A stretch of 64,000 nucleotides of DNA from Serinicoccus marinus DSM 15273 (GTDB lineage: Bacteria > Actinomycetota > Actinomycetes > Actinomycetales > Dermatophilaceae): positions 1,302,001 through 1,366,000 of the forward strand of contig NZ_CP043808.1 in the NCBI RefSeq assembly GCF_008386315.1, written 5' to 3'. The notes under the pieces were generated by a model. The model searched no databases. It was not told the origin of the DNA and was given only the letters and a program-made list of their open reading frames with translations. The translations under genes were made by a program, and so were the position numbers. Positions 17,732-27,876 of this stretch are shown piece by piece; position 1 is the first letter of the stretch; every line of letters begins with the position of its first letter.

Positions 17732-19870
17732 CTAGTTAATCTGACGGAGCCGTCCCTGACCCGTGGACTTCGCGTGCTCATGATCGGCCGCCCGCTCCGC
17801 CAACGTCGCGACGGCCATCTCCGGAGGCAGCATCTCGGAGAACTTCAGCTGCTTGATGGCCCGCTCGTCAACCAGCGGCAGCGCGCCCACAAGGTCCGGG
17901 CCGAGCTCAGTCCGAGCGACCTCCAGCGCCGTGCGCAGCCACTCGACGCTGGCATCGTTCCGCAACCCGATCTGCCAGTTGTCGTAGATGATCGAGTCGC
18001 CCAGGATGTCCGGGGCGACCCGGTCGAGCGCGCCCACGAGCACGGCGTTGGCCCGGGCGCCCGCCCAGGTCCACCACCGCATCCGGGCCCCGTCCTCGGT
18101 CAGCACGGTGCCGTCGGCCCAGACGAGGTCAGCCATCTCGTCTCGCAGCTGGGCGATCCGGTCGTCGGCGCGTCGGGTTAGACGGACCCCGGCGGGGTCG
18201 GCACCGAGCAGCACCCGCCGGATCGCGTCGGCCAGGGCCCATGACTGTGCCTGCGGCATGCTGAACCACCGGGGCGCCTCACCCTTCTTCGTCGGCTCCA
18301 CGTACGCCTTGCGACGCTTCCAGTCGATGTAGGTGACCTCCCACGGCCGGCCGGCCAGGGTCAGCAGCCGCGGTCCGGTCACTTTGCGCAGCAGAAGCAT
18401 CGGGTCCACCGAACCCACCTGCTCACGTCCCTGGAAGACCTGCACCTCGGGGTCGGCAGTGAAGACGGCCATGAGGTCCCGGTAGTGCACCACCCCGTAC
18501 CGCCGCTCCGCCTCCGGCCCCACGAAGAGCATGTCGCCGTCACGATCGAGATGGCCGCTCTCCAGCAGCCAAGCCTCGATGGCCTCCGCGTCCTCTGGGG
18601 AGCCCAGGCCGAGCCCGCCCAGTTCACTCGCCCAGGTGCCGGAGCCGACCTGTCGGTGCTGCAGCGTGATCCCGAGCAGTTGCTGGGCCAGGATGTGCCG
18701 GGGCGCTGGGGGAGCGGTGACGGGTTCGACATACCCCTCCGACCAGAGCAGGAGCAGACCCGCTGCCCGGAGCAGGTCGCTGTCGTCGGCCTCGAGGAAG
18801 AGCATGTTGCGTGACGTCCCGGAGCGACGTCCGGTCCGCCCCAGCCTCTGCAGCAGCGACGCCACGGTCATCGGTGCTCCGACCTGCAGCACGCGGTCGA
18901 GGTCGCCGACGTCGATGCCGAGCTCGAGCGTCGAGGTGGAGACGATGACGCAGTCCCGGGCTTCGGCGAAGGCCTGCTCCGCGCGCCGTCGCTCGTCCAC
19001 CGACAGCGACGAGTGGGAGACGAAGGTCTCGGTATGCCGTTCGCGCAGCCCCTCCGCGAGCGTCTCCACCGTGCGTCGCGAGTCGGCGAAGACCAGCCGT
19101 TTCTCGCCGTGGTGCAGGGCGTCGATCACGGTGGCGGCGTTGTCGAGCGTGCCGACGTAGTCCAGCTGGATCTCCGGCGTGACACCCGCGCCTGCGTCCG
19201 GTGCCACGACGGTGGCGGGGACCTCGACCGCCCGGCTGCTGCCCTGCAGCCAGGACAGCAACTGCCCGGCGTTGCCGACGGTGGCGGACAACCCGATCCG
19301 CTGCAGCGGTCGCCCCGTCAGCGCGGTGAGCCGCTCCAGCACCGCCAGCAGGTGCCAGCCCCGGTCGTCGCCTGCGAAGGCGTGGACCTCGTCGATCACC
19401 ACCGTCCGGACGTCGGCGAAGACCTGCCTGGGGTCCACGAGCCGCGAGACGAGCATCGACTCCAGCGACTCGGGGGTGGTCAGGAGGATGTCCGGTCGCT
19501 CGCGCACCTGACGCTTTCGCACCGACTGCGGAGTGTCACCGTGCCGTACCTGGGCGTGCCTGCCCAGCCACCCGGCATAACTCGAGACCCGCGGCTCCAG
19601 GTTGTTCAGCAGCGCCTTGAGGGGGCAGACGTAGAGGACGGACAGCCCCTGCCACTGCTCGGCCCGCATGCGGCTGAGCACCGGGAAGAGAGCGGCCTCG
19701 GTCTTGCCGCCGGCGGTGGGCGCCAGCAGCAGGGCGTCGTCACCGGCGAGGACGGGGGAGACCGCCTGCTCCTGCAGCGGTCGCAGGGAGGACCACCCCA
19801 GCGTGTTGACCACGTGGTGCTGGACCACGGGGTCCAGCTGTCCGAAACCGTCCTGCGTTGGTGTGCTCAC
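17732..19870 (-). CDS. brxHI: BREX-2 Lhr-like DEAD/DEAH helicase BrxHI
   Basis: A 712-residue SF2 helicase. Motif Q/I: RPLQEQAV, then APTAGGKTEAAL (about 47-58). Motif Ia/Ib: CPLKALLNN and TTPESLE. Motif II: VVIDEVHAF (about 155-163). Motif III: LSATVGN. Motifs V and VI: STSTLELGIDVGDLD and QRLGRTGRRSG (about 337-347). The C-terminal Lhr-like extension covers residues 400-712. It is the last gene of the BREX operon; its GTG overlaps the brxD stop (GTGA). The gene set pglW, pglX, pglY, pglZ, brxD, brxHI defines type 2 BREX, so the symbol follows from context plus family. The helicase role within BREX-2 is not established. Confidence 0.92.
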   Translation of the reverse strand: MSTPTQDGFGQLDPVVQHHVVNTLGWSSLRPLQEQAVSPVLAGDDALLLAPTAGGKTEAALFPVLSRMRAEQWQGLSVLYVCPLKALLNNLEPRVSSYAGWLGRHAQVRHGDTPQSVRKRQVRERPDILLTTPESLESMLVSRLVDPRQVFADVRTVVIDEVHAFAGDDRGWHLLAVLERLTALTGRPLQRIGLSATVGNAGQLLSWLQGSSRAVEVPATVVAPDAGAGVTPEIQLDYVGTLDNAATVIDALHHGEKRLVFADSRRTVETLAEGLRERHTETFVSHSSLSVDERRRAEQAFAEARDCVIVSTSTLELGIDVGDLDRVLQVGAPMTVASLLQRLGRTGRRSGTSRNMLFLEADDSDLLRAAGLLLLWSEGYVEPVTAPPAPRHILAQQLLGITLQHRQVGSGTWASELGGLGLGSPEDAEAIEAWLLESGHLDRDGDMLFVGPEAERRYGVVHYRDLMAVFTADPEVQVFQGREQVGSVDPMLLLRKVTGPRLLTLAGRPWEVTYIDWKRRKAYVEPTKKGEAPRWFSMPQAQSWALADAIRRVLLGADPAGVRLTRRADDRIAQLRDEMADLVWADGTVLTEDGARMRWWTWAGARANAVLVGALDRVAPDILGDSIIYDNWQIGLRNDASVEWLRTALEVARTELGPDLVGALPLVDERAIKQLKFSEMLPPEMAVATLAERAADHEHAKSTGQGRLRQIN

Positions 19871-21225
19871 AGATCCAGCTCGACCTCGTCCGCCGATGAG
19901 GCGGGAGCCGCCCGTCGGGGACCGGAGCCCCCTGAGGCTGCCTGCCGTTCGACGTCGCTGAGCTCTTCCTGCCGCAGTGTGAGGGCGTAGTCCTGCCGCG
20001 GGTCGAAGTCGGGGAACTGGTCCACCCGGTCGAGGACCTCGCCGACGAGCTTCTTGAGGAAGACCCGTGGTGCGATGCCCACCTTGCCGCCGAGGTTGCC
20101 GGTGACCGCGCGGGAGAGCTCGGCGACGTAGGCGTCGTCCACCTCGCGCAGGATGCGGTCGGACTGCTCGGTCCCTCCGGCGTAGAGGTCTCGCACCTTC
20201 GACCCGACCTCGACGAGAGAGTGCTCGTCGAAGCCGCCGAGGCGCACCTGGACGGCCCGCGGGTTGTCGAAGCGGGCGTCGGTGGCGAAGTCGGTCGTCA
20301 ACCGTTGGGCGAGCGGGGGAAGCCGGGGAACCCCTGAGGGACCCTCGAAGAACGCGGGCGTGCCGGTGATCACGAGGTAGAGGCCGGGGAAGCGGCCGGA
20401 GTCGATCTCGTCGACGAGCTGGCGTATGGCGTTGAGCGCCTTGTCGCGCACGTCGCTGCGCATCCGCTGCAGGGTCTCGACCTCGTCGAGCACCACGAGG
20501 AGGCCCGGGTGGCCGGCGTCGCGGAGGACAAGCAGCAGTCCTTGAAGGAAGGCCATCGCGCCGAAGTGGTCCAGGTCACCGCGGACTCCTGCGGCACGCT
20601 TGGCCGCCGCAGCAACATGCGGCTGGCCGCCGAGCCAGGCGGCCAGAGCATCAGCCGTCGCTGCGTCGCTGTCGCTGACTGCCTGGCGGTAGGCACGCAG
20701 GGCCATCGCGAAGGTGGGTGTCCGCGCCGAGACCGCAGCGAGCCGCTGGTCCAGCAGGGCGTCGACCGCCTCCGCCACCCGGCTGGGGGGAGCGTCGCCG
20801 AGCGCCGGGTCGGCGTCCAGGACGTCGCCCTCCAGGGTGAACAGCCACGAGTCCAGCACCGAGCGGAACGCGCTCGGCGGGGTGGAGGCCGTGCGGAGCG
20901 ACTCGGTCACGCGGCGGTAGACGGTCTCCAGCCGGTGCAGGGGTGTCTCCGTCTCGGAGATCTGCACCTCGGCCGTGGCCAACCCTCGCTTCAGCGCTCG
21001 CTCCGCCAGGTGCCGCGTGAAGAACGTCTTGCCGGTACCGTACTCGCCCCGGACCGCCTTGAAGACCGAACCACCTCCGGCGACGGTGGCCAGTTCCTTG
21101 TCCAGGGCATCGCTGAAGCGGTCCAGTCCGACGGCGAGCAGGTCGAGCCCTTGCGACGGGACCGTGCCGCGGCGCAGGGCGTCGACCACCTCTGACCGGC
21201 GGCGGGGGCTGACGGAGTCGTTCAC
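19867..21225 (-). CDS. brxD: BREX-2 ATP-binding protein BrxD
   Basis: A 452-residue P-loop ATPase of the DUF2791 type. Walker A GEYGTGKTFF lies near residues 59-68, Walker B LLVVLDEVETL near 242-252, and a sensor-like LYLVITGTPAFF follows. The end is acidic (DEVELDL). The start is GTG 21225 with GGAGG upstream, only 4 bases after the pglZ stop; its own stop overlaps the brxHI start. This is the expected neighbour order for BREX-2. BrxD proteins are AAA-type ATPases assumed to energise the complex; the exact step is unknown. Confidence 0.92.
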   Translation of the reverse strand: MNDSVSPRRRSEVVDALRRGTVPSQGLDLLAVGLDRFSDALDKELATVAGGGSVFKAVRGEYGTGKTFFTRHLAERALKRGLATAEVQISETETPLHRLETVYRRVTESLRTASTPPSAFRSVLDSWLFTLEGDVLDADPALGDAPPSRVAEAVDALLDQRLAAVSARTPTFAMALRAYRQAVSDSDAATADALAAWLGGQPHVAAAAKRAAGVRGDLDHFGAMAFLQGLLLVLRDAGHPGLLVVLDEVETLQRMRSDVRDKALNAIRQLVDEIDSGRFPGLYLVITGTPAFFEGPSGVPRLPPLAQRLTTDFATDARFDNPRAVQVRLGGFDEHSLVEVGSKVRDLYAGGTEQSDRILREVDDAYVAELSRAVTGNLGGKVGIAPRVFLKKLVGEVLDRVDQFPDFDPRQDYALTLRQEELSDVERQAASGGSGPRRAAPASSADEVELDL

Positions 21226-21229
21226 CGGA

Positions 21230-24115
21230 TCATCCTCCGATCCCGAACTGCTCCTGCAGCAGCGGCAGGTCGAGCACGACCAACGGGCCGTCCGTACGGA
21301 CGACCGCGTAGCCCTCCACGTTCAGCAACCGCTGCAGCTGGGCCACCGCGCCCTGGGCCCGGGTCGTCGGCAGAGACATCACCGAGGCCAACGTCGCCAG
21401 CGGCAGGCGGGTCGATGGCGCCGCGGCCAGGGCCTCGACAGCGGCGACGACCTGGTCGTCCTCCAGCGCGACCCGGCCTGCGACCGCGCGCTGCTGCGTC
21501 CACACGTCGGAGCGCACGATGGCGTCCCCGAGCCGGACCTCGTGTGTCGGCCGTGGCGCCGCTGGCTCTTCCACCACACCCGGATCGAAGAGCGCGTCCG
21601 GCTGCGGCTGGGGCTTGCTGGGCCGGTTCGTGCGACGTGAACGCACCTCGACCTGGACGGTGGCGGCCTCACCAAGGGCGATGTCCCACCAGCGGGGGGT
21701 CTGCGGAGGCGCCAGTCGTAGGTCGGTGCCCTCGGGCACGTCCTGGCCCGGAACCAGGATGACGACCGGCACGACGACCTCGGCCGGTGAGGCGCCGCCG
21801 TGGTAGCCCGCCTTGAGCGGGCCGTACCGCAGCCGCTCGTCGAACGGCAGCACCGCCGCACCACCGTGCTTGAGCACTCGTGGACCACGCACCAGCACCT
21901 CACCCTCGCCCGGGGGAGTCGCATCGCTCCGGGACCGGCCGCTGGAGGCGTCCTGCGCGGACTTCTGCCGACCCCGCCTCCGTTCCACGACGTGTCCGTG
22001 GTCAGCCGTCACCACGACCCTCCGGCCGGCTGCCAGCGCCCGGTCCAGCAGCGGGCGCAGGTGCTTGACCGCGTCGGCGGTCCAGGCGGTCCCCGCCGGG
22101 TCGCTGCGGTCGAGCGCGTCGTCGATCGTGTTCAGGACGCACGTGACGAGATCCTGGGAGGTGTCGGCGATCGCCAGCGCGACGTCGTCGGCCACTGCGA
22201 AGCCTGGCCTCGAGGTGTCCAACGGCTTCTTGTGGAACACCTGCGGGCTGCGCAGACCGAAGGCCGACACGAGCGCGGCATACCTGGTCTGCTCCTGCCC
22301 CTGCTGCCCGGTCGTCAGGCTCCCGGACAGCAGCGACGCCCGGCTGACCTCGGTCAGCGAGGGGAGCACCGCCAGGCCGGTGCCGCGCACGTGAGCCTGG
22401 GGCAGCAGGGCCTCCTCCCACCCCTCGCGGCGGCCCAGCACGTCGGCGACGACCTCGGTGGCCACACCCGTGCTCATCCCGTCGAGCACGAGCAGCAGGG
22501 TCGGCGTCTGCCGGGCGATCGGCACCACGGTGCCCTTGACCAGGTGCTCCAGGAGCCAGACCCGGTCAGTGCCTCCAGGTGGGGTGAGGTAGCCATCCCT
22601 GCTGCCCGTGTCGTGCTCGGTCGCGGTCGCAAGTGCACGGGCGAACTGCTCGTCGTGCTCGTCACGCACCGTCTCGACGGTGGACAGCACGGCGGTGAGG
22701 GCCTCGGCCAGCGCGGGGTCGGCCACGCCCTCGTAGGTATCGTTGACCGCCGCGTCCACCCAGCTGTCGGTGGTGCCCTGGCGCAGAGCCAGGGCCGCGA
22801 GCCCCTCGGCCCCCGGCTCAGGATCGAGCGCGAGCCACCGGGTCAGGCGGACCGCGCCCAGCACCGGCCCGAGCCGCGGGTCCGTGGATCCGAGACCATC
22901 GTTGTCGCCGAGCACGTGCCGACCGACCGCGGCCCACGCGGCTTCCATGTCATTGGTCGCCCCAGACACCCGGTCGGCGATCGCGGCGGCCCCGTCCAGC
23001 AGCTCGGTGCCGGTCGTCGCCGTGCGCAGGTGCTCCGCGACGGTGTGCAGGCGTGCGGTGAGACCGCTGGGCAGGACGTCGGAGGCCGCGGCCAGCTCCG
23101 GAGTGCCCACCTCCGTGAGGAGCGCGTCGGCCCGGACCAACAGCTCACGGGCCTCGTCCCTGGTCGCGCGGTCGCGCAGCAGGTCCCCGGCGACCTGGGA
23201 CGCGGCGCTGCCGAGGGCGCGCAACGACTCCCTCGAGGGCGCGGACCCGTGCCACCGGTGGGCCAGCCGGGCCAGCCCGAGCTCACGGGTATTCCGCGTC
23301 GCCACCATGTCTCCGTCCGTGAAGTCGGTGGACCCCTCGTGGGAGGGCACGAGCAGGGCGAGTACAAGGCCCAGGGGGAGCGCGTCGCGGATCTCGCCGC
23401 GACGCAGCAGGTGCTGCAACGGCTCGCCGGCGGTGCCGGCAGCAGTGCAGATCCACGCCAGCGTGGTGTCAGTGAGCTCGCTGCCGACGCGGGCCCGGAG
23501 GTCGGCCACGAGAGAGGTCAGTCCCGGTCGGGCCGTCCAGCGGAGCACCCCCAGGGAGTCCAGGCTGCGGCGGGGCACGTCGAGCCAGGCGCGGGCGACC
23601 GAGCCCAGCGCGTGGTCCCTCGTCAGGGCCCCGGCCGGGGCCGGCGGCCACCCGTCGTCCGGGCGGGCCAGCAGCAGCCCGTGGGCAAGCGACCTGCTGG
23701 AGGGGTCGGCGTAGAGCGCGGCCTCCAGTCCGGTGGCGGCGAACTGCTGCCGGACCGACTCCCACGGGTCCGGTGTGCGCAGCTTGTGTCCGGCCAGGTG
23801 GGCCAGGATGCCCACCCCGAGATCCTCCTCGGGGCGGTCGGTGACGACGACGAGCCACCCATCTGGCGAGTGCTCCAGCAAGGCCTCGCGGACGGCGAGG
23901 GCCGAGATGCACGGTTCGACCTGCACCGGCACGCCACCCTGCTCGAATCGGAACTGTTCGGTGCTGGCCGGATCGCCATAGATGCCAAGGACGGTGGGTG
24001 CGTCCCGGTGCCCTGGCCCGTAGTCGTGCCGCGCAGCGTCGTCGAGCATCGCCCGCACGACGGCGAGCGAGACCGACCCGGCGTGCTGCCGAGTCTCGCG
24101 GTGCGTCGCCGTCAC
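21230..24115 (-). CDS. pglZ: BREX-2 alkaline-phosphatase-like protein PglZ
   Basis: A 961-residue protein with the PglZ core in its second half. A likely metal-binding aspartate is in LLLVLDGMSTG (near residue 538), and the later site is VVVTADHGHVVERR (near 700), as in alkaline-phosphatase superfamily members. The N-terminal 500 residues are helical, variable PglZ-type sequence. The C-terminal 140 residues look like a winged helix (LPLATLASVMSLPTTRAQ). The GTG at 24115 overlaps the pglY stop (GTGA). PglZ is the hallmark of all BREX types and is required for both methylation and phage exclusion in studied BREX systems. The protein is full length and shows no frame break. Confidence 0.94.
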   Translation of the reverse strand: MTATHRETRQHAGSVSLAVVRAMLDDAARHDYGPGHRDAPTVLGIYGDPASTEQFRFEQGGVPVQVEPCISALAVREALLEHSPDGWLVVVTDRPEEDLGVGILAHLAGHKLRTPDPWESVRQQFAATGLEAALYADPSSRSLAHGLLLARPDDGWPPAPAGALTRDHALGSVARAWLDVPRRSLDSLGVLRWTARPGLTSLVADLRARVGSELTDTTLAWICTAAGTAGEPLQHLLRRGEIRDALPLGLVLALLVPSHEGSTDFTDGDMVATRNTRELGLARLAHRWHGSAPSRESLRALGSAASQVAGDLLRDRATRDEARELLVRADALLTEVGTPELAAASDVLPSGLTARLHTVAEHLRTATTGTELLDGAAAIADRVSGATNDMEAAWAAVGRHVLGDNDGLGSTDPRLGPVLGAVRLTRWLALDPEPGAEGLAALALRQGTTDSWVDAAVNDTYEGVADPALAEALTAVLSTVETVRDEHDEQFARALATATEHDTGSRDGYLTPPGGTDRVWLLEHLVKGTVVPIARQTPTLLLVLDGMSTGVATEVVADVLGRREGWEEALLPQAHVRGTGLAVLPSLTEVSRASLLSGSLTTGQQGQEQTRYAALVSAFGLRSPQVFHKKPLDTSRPGFAVADDVALAIADTSQDLVTCVLNTIDDALDRSDPAGTAWTADAVKHLRPLLDRALAAGRRVVVTADHGHVVERRRGRQKSAQDASSGRSRSDATPPGEGEVLVRGPRVLKHGGAAVLPFDERLRYGPLKAGYHGGASPAEVVVPVVILVPGQDVPEGTDLRLAPPQTPRWWDIALGEAATVQVEVRSRRTNRPSKPQPQPDALFDPGVVEEPAAPRPTHEVRLGDAIVRSDVWTQQRAVAGRVALEDDQVVAAVEALAAAPSTRLPLATLASVMSLPTTRAQGAVAQLQRLLNVEGYAVVRTDGPLVVLDLPLLQEQFGIGG

Positions 24116-27100
24116 TCGACCACCCGCCAGGTGACCTCAACCTGCTCGTCGGCATGCTGTGTCATGAACTGCTGGAGCCTCCGCGCGACGCCAGCAGCAT
24201 CTCTGCCTGGGCGCCTGACCGAGTGGATCGTGCCCAGTTGCGGATCCACCCTCGTGGCAACCTCGATCGGCACGTCGTCGGGATCGACGACCGGCTCGGG
24301 ATCGGGCTTGGGCTTCGGGTCCGGAACTGGACGCATGCGGAGGGCCCACTCAAAGATCTCCTCCTCGGCCACGCGCATCGAGTCCGTCGCACGGGTGACG
24401 ATTTCGTCGGAGCTCAGCCCGTCCTGTAGGCGGCTGATGATCTTCTTCGCTTGTGCATCTTCGCTGCTGCGTAGCGGCTCCAACCGGCTCCACTGGAATC
24501 GCGACAGCGCAGTGGACACCTCGTCGGCCCGGGCCAGGCTGGTGCCCAGAGCTGTCCCGCGCTGACCCTCGACGGACGCACCGAGCCGGCGCACCATCTC
24601 CACCCCGTCGAGGTGCTGCAGCGACGACGCGAGGGTGGCTGCCGCACGTGCCGTCGCGAGGCGGTCGCTCGCACGTCCGGTCGCGTCCGGAGAGAGTCCG
24701 AGCCTGCCGTAGGCCCGCTCGAGCTCGCCAACGAGCTTCTGCGCCGGGCCGTGGAGCGACTTCGCCCTCTCCCTGGCCTGCTCGGTCAGGGAGGCGACCG
24801 CCGGCGGGGTCAGGTAGGGCGAGGCGGTGAGCCCAAACAGCTCCGCCGCCGCCTGCACCGCGGCGGTCCACTCGGGCTGCGAGGGCATCGGCTGCAGCCG
24901 CAGCTCCATCTCCGGCAGCAGCTTGCCCGGCTGGGGAGCCTCGACCGGCGTGCCGTGGTGATACCAGGAGCGCTGCCGCAGCAAAGCCCAGGCGATGATG
25001 ATCAGGTCGGACACCTCGGGCCGCAGACCTCGCGGGGGGGTGATGGCGTCGATCCACCGACGGAGGTCCGCCACCTTCACCGGACCGTCGCCGACGCCCG
25101 CGGCGCCGGCGGCCTTGGCCAGCTCGCTGCCCCAGGGGGAGAAGCGGTCGTCGCCGAAGATGAAGTGCGTCTCGGCGGCAAAACCCACGCCCAGCGGGTT
25201 GGCGACCCGGCGGACGGCGGACGCGTCCCCCTGGAGCGCGACCCGCTTCTGCGGGTCTCCCATGGCCCGCACGAGGTGGGCGTGCACGGCCTTCAGCTCG
25301 GCGGTCCGCACCTCGACGTCGCCGGGCTCGAACTCCGGGTGGGCCGGGAACGTCGCGCTGAACGCACGGTCGACGAGGTCCCGGTATGCCGCACCGAAGC
25401 TGGTCCCGCGCGGGTCGCCCGGGTCGAAGGACCGGTCCAGGCTGGTCAGCACGCGCTCGTGGCTGGCCTCGTCGACCAGCACCCCCGGAGCGGGCGCAAG
25501 GACGCCGTAGGCCTGCTCCAGTGCTCGCCGCATGCCTTCCCACAGCGACTTGTGCTGGGCCTCGAGGATCGCCTTGGCAGTGGCCCGGTCCACCTCGCTG
25601 AGGTGGTCGGCGTGACTGGCCCAGCGCTCGCCGGTGCCCTCCAGCAGCCAGTCGAGGATGACGAGCCGCCGCAGGTCGCGCATCCGGTCGCCGGAGAGGA
25701 AGCGGGGCACCCACACGACCGTGCGCTGCGGCTGTCCACCGCTGATGAGCCGGTCGAGCCGTGCGATGTCCTCGGCGCTGCTGTGGCCCTCGTCGTCGAA
25801 GGGGTGGTCGACGACCAGGCGCCAGGTCCCGGGGCGACTCGCGAAGTGGTCGTCGGTCAGCCACGAGCTGTCGCGCACGTTGCCGAACACGAGGTCGACG
25901 TCCCGACGGGAGCCACGCCAGACGACACGGTCGGTGTGGGCACCCAGGATGTCGGCGTCGCCCAGCTCAACCCCCAGCATCTCGGCGACGAGCCGCTTGA
26001 CCAGCTCACGGCGTCGGCCGGAGTTGTCCTCGCCCTTGGCCCGGTCGACGACGGACTCGTAGTCGACGTCCTCGAGCTGCACCCGGATGACCGGGTCCCG
26101 CTGGTCGGTGTCGACGTGGATCTCCGGGATGCTGCGCGACCATTCGCGCACCTTGCCCAGCACCACGGTGCGCTCGTTGCCGGGCAGGGGGGAGACGATG
26201 GACCCGTGGTTGAGCGAGGCCAGCCGCGAGGGGGTCAGACCCTTGAGCGTCGGCACCTTGGGCGCGACCGCCGACAGCAGGAGCGTCTTGGCCAGCCGGT
26301 CGTCGGCCAGATATCCGGTCGGCAGGGTGGCCTTCCCGTCCTCGGCCCGCTCGAGGTCGTCACGGGTCAGGGCGTGGTTGGAGAGCAGAAGCGGTTGCAG
26401 CTTCTCGGCATACAGGCTCCGCGCGGCCCGGAAGAGGGCGGCGGCCGTGGGATCCAGCGGCGACTGGCCCTCGACGATGTAGCTGAAGGCGTCCCCGACA
26501 GGCACGACGTCGTCGACGGTGAGGTCGTCACGACCGTCCACGAGCATCTGCTGCATGACCTTGAGCGCGGTCCGTTCGCGCTGCATGACGCTGGCCAGGC
26601 TGCGCAGCGTCGAGACGAGGGCGGGGGAGAAGGGGTAGGTCCGGCGGAACGCGGTGGCGTCCGCGCCCCGGTGGGCCTCGTCGGTGTTGACCCCGTCCAG
26701 GAGCACGTCCCACACCTCGGGCCTGCGCTCCAGGTGGTCGAACGCCTCGTTCATCACCTGCTCGGCCCGCTCGTCCTTCCGGCGCAGCAGGCGCTGGCGC
26801 GCGACGTGGGGCAGGTTGTCGTCCCCGAGCACGACGGTGGCGAAGCGGCCCTCCTGGTGCCTGAAGGCCCGGTCGAGCGCCTCCTGCTCCGCACCGCTGG
26901 CGCCGGAGTCGGCGAACCACCTGCGCAGGTCCATCTGCCGGGCGATGAAGGAGATCAGGGGTATGGCGCGCGGCCCGGTGGCGGATTCGACGAGCTTGGT
27001 GATCTTCTGGCTCTCCCGGCGGAAGAAGGACGGGTCCTGCACCGAGAAGGCGAGCCACAGCACGAGCTCGTCGAGGAAGAGCACGACCGCGTCGTAGCCA

Positions 27101-27876
27101 AGGCTCTGTGCGTGGGCGGAGATGGCGGCCAGCCCGGTGTCCAGGTCGAGGTAGGTCGCCTGCTGGGTGTAGGAGCGGAAGTAGTTCTGCACCAGGGCGG
27201 TGACGAGCTGCTGGCGCTCCTTGGTGTCTGGTGTCGCGGCGCGCGCCCGGTCGTAGGAGTCACGGTCCCACGACCCGGATCCCAGCACGGCGCCCCACTC
27301 GTCGTCCCCGGTGCCGCCGGCTGCCGCGCCCCCGTTGAGGCCAGAGAAGAAGGCGTCGTCGCCGAGGCGGGCGCGCATCTGCTCGGCGTCGGCCAGGAGT
27401 GCGTCCGACTCGTGCACCGCTGGGAGAGGGGCGTCGGGGTGCAGCTCGCGCAGCTGGCGGATGTAACCGTCGAAGAGCGCCTGCTCGAGAGACTCTGCGC
27501 CCAGCAGGTGGAAGGCGAGGGGAAGCACCTTGCGGTCCTGCAGGGTGGGGTCGTAGCGGGCCACCACGCCCTGCAGCTCGGTCTTCGAGCGCGCCACCGG
27601 GTCCTGGCGCAGCAGCGCGTGCAGCACGGCCATGAAGTGGCTCTTACCCGAGCCGAACGACCCGGTGAGGAACGCTCCACGGCTGACGTGCGAGCCAATG
27701 GCCTCCGACACCAGTCCGAGCGCCTGGTCGAAGGCGTCGGCGAGGTCGTCCGTGACGACGTACTGGTCCAGCGCCGAACGCGCCCCTGCCCCGATGCTGT
27801 CCGTGAGGCGGAGGACAAAGTCCTCTTCCCCCGCCCGCGTCGGAATCTCGATGACGTCCTTGAGCAAGGTGCTCAC
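24112..27876 (-). CDS. pglY: BREX-2 large ATPase PglY (BrxC-like)
   Basis: A 1254-residue ATPase. The P-loop TGSFGSGKSHFMAV lies near residues 72-85 and an extended Walker B VLFLDELVLWL near 265. The rest is the long helical body typical of PglY/BrxC, ending in TWRVVE. I chose GTG 27876 and not the GTG 9 bases earlier, because 27876 overlaps the stop of the upstream DUF262 gene (GTGA), the same coupling used elsewhere in the operon, and GAGAGG lies at a good distance. In BREX this ATPase is essential and forms large assemblies; its direct partner in the operon is PglZ, immediately downstream. Confidence 0.94.
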   Translation of the reverse strand: MSTLLKDVIEIPTRAGEEDFVLRLTDSIGAGARSALDQYVVTDDLADAFDQALGLVSEAIGSHVSRGAFLTGSFGSGKSHFMAVLHALLRQDPVARSKTELQGVVARYDPTLQDRKVLPLAFHLLGAESLEQALFDGYIRQLRELHPDAPLPAVHESDALLADAEQMRARLGDDAFFSGLNGGAAAGGTGDDEWGAVLGSGSWDRDSYDRARAATPDTKERQQLVTALVQNYFRSYTQQATYLDLDTGLAAISAHAQSLGYDAVVLFLDELVLWLAFSVQDPSFFRRESQKITKLVESATGPRAIPLISFIARQMDLRRWFADSGASGAEQEALDRAFRHQEGRFATVVLGDDNLPHVARQRLLRRKDERAEQVMNEAFDHLERRPEVWDVLLDGVNTDEAHRGADATAFRRTYPFSPALVSTLRSLASVMQRERTALKVMQQMLVDGRDDLTVDDVVPVGDAFSYIVEGQSPLDPTAAALFRAARSLYAEKLQPLLLSNHALTRDDLERAEDGKATLPTGYLADDRLAKTLLLSAVAPKVPTLKGLTPSRLASLNHGSIVSPLPGNERTVVLGKVREWSRSIPEIHVDTDQRDPVIRVQLEDVDYESVVDRAKGEDNSGRRRELVKRLVAEMLGVELGDADILGAHTDRVVWRGSRRDVDLVFGNVRDSSWLTDDHFASRPGTWRLVVDHPFDDEGHSSAEDIARLDRLISGGQPQRTVVWVPRFLSGDRMRDLRRLVILDWLLEGTGERWASHADHLSEVDRATAKAILEAQHKSLWEGMRRALEQAYGVLAPAPGVLVDEASHERVLTSLDRSFDPGDPRGTSFGAAYRDLVDRAFSATFPAHPEFEPGDVEVRTAELKAVHAHLVRAMGDPQKRVALQGDASAVRRVANPLGVGFAAETHFIFGDDRFSPWGSELAKAAGAAGVGDGPVKVADLRRWIDAITPPRGLRPEVSDLIIIAWALLRQRSWYHHGTPVEAPQPGKLLPEMELRLQPMPSQPEWTAAVQAAAELFGLTASPYLTPPAVASLTEQARERAKSLHGPAQKLVGELERAYGRLGLSPDATGRASDRLATARAAATLASSLQHLDGVEMVRRLGASVEGQRGTALGTSLARADEVSTALSRFQWSRLEPLRSSEDAQAKKIISRLQDGLSSDEIVTRATDSMRVAEEEIFEWALRMRPVPDPKPKPDPEPVVDPDDVPIEVATRVDPQLGTIHSVRRPGRDAAGVARRLQQFMTQHADEQVEVTWRVVE

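Noticed and set aside
21800..24565. 921-codon open frame on the plus strand
   Set aside because: Antisense shadow of pglZ and the end of pglY.
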